Shown in pieces: positions 6,622-12,385 of a stretch of 12,385 bases of DNA. Every line of letters begins with the position of its first letter. Position 1 is the stretch's first letter. The DNA is from Physocladia obscura (Eukaryota; Chytridiomycota; Chytridiomycetes; Chytridiales; Chytriomycetaceae), in contig JADGJH010001033.1 of the NCBI GenBank assembly GCA_027596945.1, forward strand, positions 1 through 12,385, written 5' to 3'. A program made the translations under genes and the position numbers. Under the pieces are notes generated by a model. The model searched no databases. It was given only the letters and a program-made list of their open reading frames with translations, and had not been told where the DNA came from.

Positions 6622-8391
6622 ATGCAATCGTCCAGTGAAAGCAACAAATATTTGGATAACAACAGGTCAAGCAAAAGTACACTCCCGGGAATGACACAAA
6701 GCAGAAATGCAAATGCCGGGCACGAGGAAGAAAAACTCGACGATCACTCACCAGAGATCGAAATGGAGATAGATGATGGTGTGTTAAACGCAATAAACAC
6801 AATTGCAAACGACACTTCAACGGGCACAGCACCAGTTTTGACTCAGCAAAAACGCGGGCGCGGCCGCCCTCGCCTTATGGAAACCCCAGCATCAAAACGC
6901 ACTGGCCAAAATAGGTTTGTTGATGAGTCACCACTAAAAAAAAAAAAAATTTATATTGATTCCAAAACAATAGAGAAAACCAGCGCGCTGCCCGCGAGCG
7001 TCGCCAGCGCTATATATTTGATCTGGAATCAAAAGTCCGACAATTGTCGCAAGCTAATAATGCCGTCCCAGCCCAGGCGTTATTCGAGCAACAGCAACAC
7101 CGACAAAGCGAATTCCAAGTACGTATCGCGTTTCTCGAATCGGAATGCACGCGGCTACAGAATGAAGCCGACGCCGCGCGCATAGCGTCTCTTCTTGAAA
7201 TCGAAGGGAAAAAATCTGTTGACCGCAATCCCACCCTTGAACATGCTGATGTTGATTTCGTTTGCACGCATTGTCCCTTGTGTACTACATCCACACAGCA
7301 TATAAGAATTTTAGCCACTCGTGTGGCCGAGCTCGAAGCTGTTGCATCACCCCTTTCTTCTGCTCCATCTTTTAGCTCTCAAATTTTGGATTATTCTGTT
7401 TCGCCACAGCGCCCAACATCTGCCTTGAGCTGCGAAGTCAGCAATTTTCAAAATTCTTATACAGTCGTCGATACATCAAACAATTTTTCGAATAATTACC
7501 CACGGTCTTCCTTTGAATTGTTTGGAATGCCGGATTATAGGAATGCGATTATTTCTTTGAAAAAGATTAAAGTTCTTGCAAATTGTAAACATGTTGATGA
7601 ATTATGTTCTATTCTAATGGTATTATTGTTCTGTTTTTTATTTTTTTATTTTTATTTTATTTTTTTATGACAGAGAATGTCATATTTTAATCCCTCAATG
7701 TTTTTTTTTTTTTAATTTTTCTCAGGCACAAGCAAACTGTATTCAAAAAAAACCAATGCGTTGGTATATTGTGCGCGGTCAAACACTGATTCACATGATT
7801 CTCGATCATTGCACAATGCTTGATCGTCAGGCTGCAATTGAGATATTATCGCGAGCACGAAAAACAAATTTGCATCATGAAGTACTGTCTTGATTTTTTT
7901 CGATGCTTCTGAAAACAAAATTTCTAATGTTAAAAATACATTTTTCTCACAGAACTATCAAATTACTATCGCAGAATTCTCACCACTTCTAAGTCCATTA
8001 CAAGTAGAACGAGATGAACACACTGCTACTTTCAGATCCGTGCTAACAGCAATCGAATCTTTGAAGAACGCTGATGATATTGTCGACCAAATTAGTGATA
8101 TTATTCATGTGTATAAGGAATCAGATGAAGATAAATTTTTCAGGCTGATAACTGCTTTCAACCGTCTCCAAAATATGTGCACAAGCTTTGAAGATTACAC
8201 AAAGGTAAATATATAATACTTTTATGTCGCTGAATTTTCGATTTTTATTTATTTACCTATTTTCGTTCCAGCTGATGGTTGCAGTCGAAGTGGGACGGCA
8301 AATTTTGAAAGCAGCTGGAGTTGCCCATGGTTTTACTGTATACGGCGAAAAAATTTTTGTACCTGACCATTCTTTCATAAAAAATGAATAG
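6622..8391 (+). CDS. Yap/Pap1-type bZIP transcription factor with helical-repeat C-terminus (gene 1)
   Basis: I assembled five exons: 6622-6914, 6974-7619, 7726-7881, 7953-8204 and 8272-8391 (488 aa). The introns are 59, 106, 71 and 67 nt, all GT-AG. Intron 1 is phase 2 and interrupts the basic region; the others are phase 0. The predicted nuclear protein has an acidic stretch (about 35-53), then KRGRGRPRL (77-85) just before the bZIP, as in fungal Yap/Pap1 proteins. The basic region is QNRENQRAARERRQRY (96-111). A short zipper (L115, L122) follows, then a second coiled coil (about 141-174) and a C-x2-C-x2-C cluster (195-201). The C-terminus has two helical repeats (about 277-355 and 366-465), related to those in the minus-strand genes. 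Splicing is essential: the basic region lies half on each side of intron 1. The start is uncertain: an in-frame ATG at 6511 would add 37 less typical residues. It likely binds DNA as a dimer; the targets are unknown. Confidence 0.85.
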
Positions 8392-8448
8392 AATGAATTT
8401 TTGTATAGTTTTTGTTTTTCTCTAATTTGGGAGTGGTGATAGCCCATA

Positions 8449-8454
8449 AATAAA
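8449..8454 (+). terminator. Polyadenylation signal of gene 1
   Basis: AATAAA lies 58 nt after the TAG stop of gene 1, inside CCATAAATAAATC. The position suits a fungal 3' UTR, but the motif is common in AT-rich DNA. Confidence 0.4.
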
Positions 8455-8500
8455 TCAACTTAATACTTCATCTTTAGATGAAACTATTACCAGAATTTTA

Positions 8501-8520
8501 ACACACAAACACACACACAC
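8501..8520. repeat. (CA)n microsatellite
   Basis: A short ACACACAAACACACACACAC tract downstream of gene 1, with one interruption. Confidence 0.9.
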
Positions 8521-9068
8521 TTAAAATATTTTTTTCGAATACAACTAGCTTAGAAATAAAATCAAAGTATTTCAGTGCCAAATAAGTATGCAAAATACAT
8601 TCATATTGCATTAAAAATTTCTCAGGCATAGTTGTCATTTTTGAATAAATTGTAATTCATTTTTTTAATTCTCATGGCAACTCCAGTCTTCCAGTTCGTT
8701 AAATGGCTATTTGAACTATTATATAATAATAAACTATTAAGGGCTCTAATTTCATTTAATTTTATTTTTTTGCCGCCGGGCTTCGCGATAAAGTGGGTAT
8801 AAGTCACAAAAACAAGAAAAATTTTTTAAAGCCTCCATGACAATTCAATATTTTCCACCAACCCAAAGTTTCGGCAAAGTTGAGTGGCTTGCTTACCACA
8901 CACAAAAAAATATTACGCTTAAAAAAGAGAGAAATAACTCAATTATTACTTTTTATCTTTCGCTTATTGCCTACGCTAACACAAACTACACTGTATAGAG
9001 AGAATAATAATAAAATATGAAGTTTCGTATTAGTGTGAAGTTTATGTGCATTTTTGAAGCTGATTTAA

Positions 9069-9074
9069 TTTATT
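9069..9074 (-). terminator. Polyadenylation signal of gene 2
   Basis: On the minus strand AATAAA occurs about 20 nt after the TAA stop of gene 2. The position is plausible, but the motif is not specific in AT-rich sequence. Confidence 0.4.
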
Positions 9075-9094
9075 TAGATTTGAAAGATGGGAAT

Positions 9095-11107
9095 TTAGTT
9101 ATACAAGTTTGGCTGCAAATATTGACAATTTTCGCGCTCCCTGCAACACTCAATTATTTCAATAACGCGGTATCGATCTTGTTGCGAGTGTAAGTTCAAA
9201 AGTCGTGTTTTCGTTTGTATCATGTGAAAATTTGTGATTTCTCTTTCTTTGCCAACCTGCTTCAGGAAAATCTGTAATAAAAAATAATAATAATAATAAT
9301 TAATAATTAATAATAATAATAATAATAATAGCATCAACGTACCAAATATAATGAATGATAATGATTTAGTAAGTTTTCTTTGTTTGTACTCGTTGAACAT
9401 TCTGGGCCATTTAGTTTCAATACATCATCCTCTGTGATGACTTTTACACGATGCAACGGAATCTCAAAGTCGTAAAAATCGAGCGCCATCAAAAATCTTT
9501 CCTCGACGCGTGAGTCATCAATACGGTAAAGAAACTGAAGAGAGATGAAAGAATGAGTCAAATATTTTTATCAGACAGTTTCTTTTTTAACCTGATGCTT
9601 ATCGCACTGATTGATTCGGTTTAGCAAAGCAAACACAAGATTTACAAATTTCAAAAATGTCGCTGCTAAAATTCGCTGATTTGAGCAAACAGCTGGTTCA
9701 ATCGATAGCTGGCAGAGATTTTCGACTAACTCGTTTGCACAGGCGTGTACTGAAGGAATCGAATTAAGTCGTGCTCGCAGTGTATTAAATTTGTCCATGA
9801 GCGATCCATCACATATTGATTTAACTGCTTTACTTGATATAGTATCATTATTGGTATTTGTAGCTGATGATAAAATTTTGAGATGGCCGTGTCGCTTGGA
9901 ATCTATTTCTCGGCAGTATTCGATAATAGTCATGGCGCAATATCGATCTTCTGGCGAGCATAAATCCATAAGCTTATGCTTAATTCTGAAAGCGTGGATT
10001 ACGGCCTTTTGCCGCATTACGGCGTCGTTAGTTCTTGCGTTTAGCTGTTCAATTTTCAAACCATAAAAAACATAGTATACGAATCAAAATTTAGAAATAA
10101 TTACTACCGTATACCACGTTTGAAACTGATCAAGAAAATTTTCTGCTTGTGGCGTTCTAAGAGATTCGACCAACCTCAACGTATTTGAAAAATAAACAGT
10201 TGGCTCTTCATAAAGGAGCTCGCCAGAAAAGGTCGGAATATCGAATGTCAAGGCACTGAGAGTCGACAAAATATCCTTCTCCACTTGGGAATCTTCAAGA
10301 ATACGTAGAGCCTTCAAAAAATTCAAATTCATCATCTCATAGAAAGACAAAAAGGAAAAACTCACGATCATGCCTCACCCTATTTCTTTCTTCCATGTTT
10401 CGACAGTTTTCAAATAAATCATATTTGGCCTTGAAAAAATTTATAAAGCACGCCGTTTTAATGTCCAGTTGCTCACAAGTAGCCCAACGTTCCAAAATTT
10501 GGAAGAGTTCTTCCAAAAATTTTGGAACTTGTAGATTCACGCTAGAGATACAGGAAAGTTTAATGCGTAGACTTTCGATAACGTTTCCAATTGAAAGTGC
10601 ATAACGCGAAATTGACGCCTCGCTTTGGCAAGAAGCAACAGTGGATTGTGAGCAATTGTTGCAAAATGCATTGTGAGAATCTGAACACTGCAGGGCAAAT
10701 GATTGTTTATTATTCAACGGAATTAGCGAATCAGGCGATCGTGCGACGTCCAAAACTTTATGCAAATTTTGCTCAAGCCTGCCGTTTTCTAGTTTGCGTT
10801 GCTGAATAGCCTCTTCTAACTGAACCACACGGGCTGCAAGAAGATCAGCAACACTAGCCGAACAAATCGACTGCGCTGAAAAAGAGCATGATAATGCCAA
10901 TGTATTGTTGGTTTGCGGAGGTGGCTGCGGAATTTCAGATACTATTTTGAACCACTCTCCGGCAAATTCGGCGACGTGGGCTTCGAGCTCTGCAATGCGC
11001 GCATCTTTACGCAGGCGGTAGTTTAGCTGGTGTTTACGGTTCTGTCGCGCAAAGTGTTCAGCAGCGGCTTGCGGTGGAAGATTGAGTTTTGGTCGGCCTC
11101 GCTTCAT
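9095..11107 (-). CDS. Yap/Pap1-type bZIP transcription factor with A-B-A-B helical repeats (gene 2)
   Basis: I assembled five exons on the minus strand: 11107-10379, 10311-10108, 10044-9592, 9534-9343 and 9271-9095 (584 aa). The four introns are GT-AG, phase 0, of 67, 63, 57 and 71 nt. The first acceptor could be 10336 instead, adding 8 aa; I preferred the one that keeps the 9-residue spacing seen in the paralogous exons. The protein starts MKRGRPKLNL, then has the basic region RQNRKHQLNYRLRKDARI (21-38), a short zipper (L41, F48), a Pro-rich linker (60-64) and a second coiled coil (about 86-121). C141, C149 and C152 resemble the Cys cluster of gene 1. Four repeats follow: about 165-260, 275-360, 384-480 and 500-575. 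Recurring motifs are FNTLR...SIPS, VE.LC.L and C..EDR...I. It is a likely nuclear DNA-binding dimer. An extra 5' exon is possible at 11192-11212. Gene 3 lies upstream in the same orientation. Confidence 0.85.
9276..9330. repeat. (AAT)n microsatellite within intron 4 of gene 2
   Basis: A run of imperfect AAT/TAA trinucleotides fills most of the 71-nt intron 9272-9342. The donor GTACGT and acceptor TTACAG lie on either side. Length variation here would change intron size without touching the protein. Confidence 0.9.
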
Positions 11108-11480
11108 TTTTTCATGCACGATATCCAATTTCACAAAAATCTTTTTTCCTTACTCAACAATTATAATTTGGTTTCAAAAGCAAGTACTCACCGCGGACAA
11201 TAAATAAGACATATTATTTTCTCTCATTTTGTTCTGAAATCTGTTCGCTTTGATTTTTTCCAGTCAAGTTTTGTTTTTTGTATTTCTTTGTGACTAAAGG
11301 TAAATCACATGACTTTTGAGAAAAAATCAGAATTCAGCCTCCCTTGTTGACATAAGATTTTATTTTATTTTTTATTGTTTCATTTTCGAAACCTGCAATA
11401 GTAATATTTGTCGAAGGCTTTTATTGTTTAATTTTGAATTGCATAATATATACATAAATTCCGAAAATGAACTTTCGCGG
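11108..11480 (-). promoter_or_regulatory. Intergenic/promoter region between genes 3 and 2, with a possible 5' exon of gene 2
   Basis: About 370 bp separate the stop of gene 3 from the MKRGRPK start of gene 2, so the promoter of gene 2 must lie here. On the minus strand, ATGTCTTATTTATTGTCCGCG (11212-11192) encodes 7 residues, MSYLLSA, and is followed directly by a strong donor GTGAGTA. Splicing to the AAG ending at 11141 would keep the phase and add 18 residues before MKRGRPK. That acceptor lacks a pyrimidine tract, so the exon is unproven. No clear TATA box was seen. Confidence 0.4.
11419..11424 (-). terminator. Polyadenylation signal of gene 3
   Basis: Minus-strand AATAAA about 57 nt past the TGA stop of gene 3, in ACAATAAAAGCC. 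Confidence 0.4.
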
Positions 11481-12362
11481 TCATATTTTGCAAGATTCAA
11501 TCATTTCCACGGCATGAAACAAATCCTGTTGCTGGCAAACACGCATGATTCGCTTTTTAACCCACAAAATTTGCGTGAGTGTGATCTGTTTTGTTGGACC
11601 TGTTTGTGCGACATATGTCTTCAACAAAGGTCAGTGCTAAATAGTTGCAAAACCAAATTTCACCCTACCGAATACAAGGAAGAAAGTTGTTTTGCGAAAG
11701 TATCTATCTCATTTTCATCTGCGCATTGCTTTTTGTAGATAGGAAGTTGAAAATCGGGACAGTTGAGAGCGCGTAAAAATTCTTCTTCGACTCCAAACTT
11801 TTCAATAATTTGAAGAATCTATACAAAATTTTATTGTTATTGCTATTGACTTACCTTGGCACAAAAAATAGAATATCATAATGTAACAAACTTCCTTCCG
11901 CTCCTCAACCGTGGCGCATTTTTCAATAATCAACTGTTTCAGTTTCATAAACTCTGATAACCGGGACGCCAAATTCGGCAAATTGGAACAAACTGTAGGC
12001 TCAATAGAAAGCCGACACAGCTCTTCAACAGTATGCCATAACGATGACGAAGACGATAAGCCACCACAGAGAGACGGAATAGACCAAAGTTGCATACGTA
12101 AGGTATTAAACCTTTCCAAAAGTGAACCGTCACATATGGATTTCAAAGCTCGATGGGATTTAGATTGATCGTTACTTTCTGCTGTCGATGAAGGCTGCGG
12201 TGATGCAATTTGTTTTTCATCATGCAGGCGGCAGTGTTCAATTATCTTCAAGGCGCAAATTCGGTCTTCTTTGGAGCATATCTGTAAAATTTGATATTTG
12301 ACTCGTAATATTTGAATCAGCGCATTTTGCAATATAGTCATGTTTCTAGTGGATAATCGGAT
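11481..12362 (-). CDS. 3' part of a third paralogue (helical-repeat C-terminus; 5' end beyond the window)
   Basis: Three exons are visible on the minus strand: 12362-11892, 11818-11669 and 11618-11481, giving 252 residues before the TGA. The introns are 73 nt (GTTTGT...TATAG) and 50 nt (GTAGGG...GAAG), both phase 0. The first exon begins after an acceptor TTTGAATTAG and matches exon 3 of gene 2 from its first codon, with 19 residues before RVKYQ/RIKHK in both. Shared stretches include CDGSL..(R/K)FNTLR, SIPS, and LC.LSIEP.VCSN. The second exon (QIIEKFGVEEEFLRAL) and third exon (QILWVKKRIMRVC, then AVEMIESCK) match exons 4 and 5 of gene 2. Ser-rich loops (PQPSSTAES, SSSSS) differ from gene 2. 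The bZIP part, if present, is to the right of the window, so DNA binding is inferred from paralogy. It reads as a tandem duplicate of gene 2 in the same orientation. Confidence 0.8.
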
Positions 12363-12385
12363 CTAATTCAAACAGTGAGAAAAGA

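Larger units (their letters stand above)
8392..9094. other. Convergent intergenic region between genes 1 and 2
   Basis: This 703-bp AT-rich spacer holds the 3' ends of both flanking genes. It contains a CA-rich microsatellite at 8501-8520, AATAAA signals for each gene, and a small GC-rich island near 8771-8790 (GCCGCCGGGC). Short ORFs here look random. No RNA gene was recognised. Confidence 0.6.

Noticed and set aside
6602..6832. 76-codon minus-strand ORF rich in Cys/Leu
   Set aside because: It is antisense to the first exon of gene 1, whose downstream frame encodes the bZIP.
8622..8807. 61-codon minus-strand ORF between genes 1 and 2
   Set aside because: It lies in the convergent 3' region, shows no motif and has no splice continuity with either gene.
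9791..10066. 91-codon plus-strand ORF
   Set aside because: It is antisense to exon 3 of gene 2, which is supported by paralogy with gene 3.
10395..10809. Two plus-strand ORFs
   Set aside because: They are shadows of the large first exon of gene 2.
11316..11738. 140-codon plus-strand ORF
   Set aside because: It is antisense to the last two exons of gene 3 and to its 3' UTR. The minus-strand exons align with gene 2; this ORF aligns with nothing recognisable.

Overview
The window looks like eukaryotic nuclear DNA from a fungus, probably an early-diverging zoosporic (chytrid-like) lineage. The evidence is short GT-AG introns (about 50-106 nt), AATAAA signals just past the stop codons, Yap/Pap1-type bZIP proteins, and degenerate PIF/Harbinger and Tc1/mariner transposons. 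The phylum is an inference. No bacterial signals, rRNA, tRNA or CRISPR were seen.

Left block (1 to about 6,060) is AT-rich and almost free of CpG. It is a graveyard of DNA transposons. Inverted repeats at 1-82 and 5421-5504 bracket a PIF/Harbinger-like element with a broken transposase on the minus strand (about 4397 to 1290) and a broken basic/coiled-coil accessory ORF on the plus strand (669-1230). A 1.5 kb Tc1/mariner-like element (2768-4275, TIRs, TA on both sides) sits inside the Harbinger transposase. Removing it restores a continuous reading frame. A roughly 300-bp repeat occurs three times, and one copy splits the Harbinger catalytic domain.

Right block (about 6,090 to the end) is CpG-normal and holds three related multi-exon genes. 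Gene 1 (plus, 6622-8391) and gene 2 (minus, 11107-9095) are complete bZIP transcription factors arranged tail to tail. Gene 3 (minus, 12362-11481) is the 3' part of a close paralogue of gene 2, and its 5' end lies outside the window. I assembled the exons from splice signals, reading frame and paralogue alignment.

The most interesting feature is the C-terminal architecture of these genes. Each is built from roughly 80-100-residue helical repeats of two kinds, distinguished by where a phase-0 intron falls. They alternate A-B-A-B in gene 2, B-A in gene 1, and (B)-A-B in the visible part of gene 3. The DNA-contact signature of the bZIP basic region also differs between genes 1 and 2. This suggests a local, diversifying cluster of Yap-like regulators with an internally duplicated, possibly undescribed C-terminal domain.
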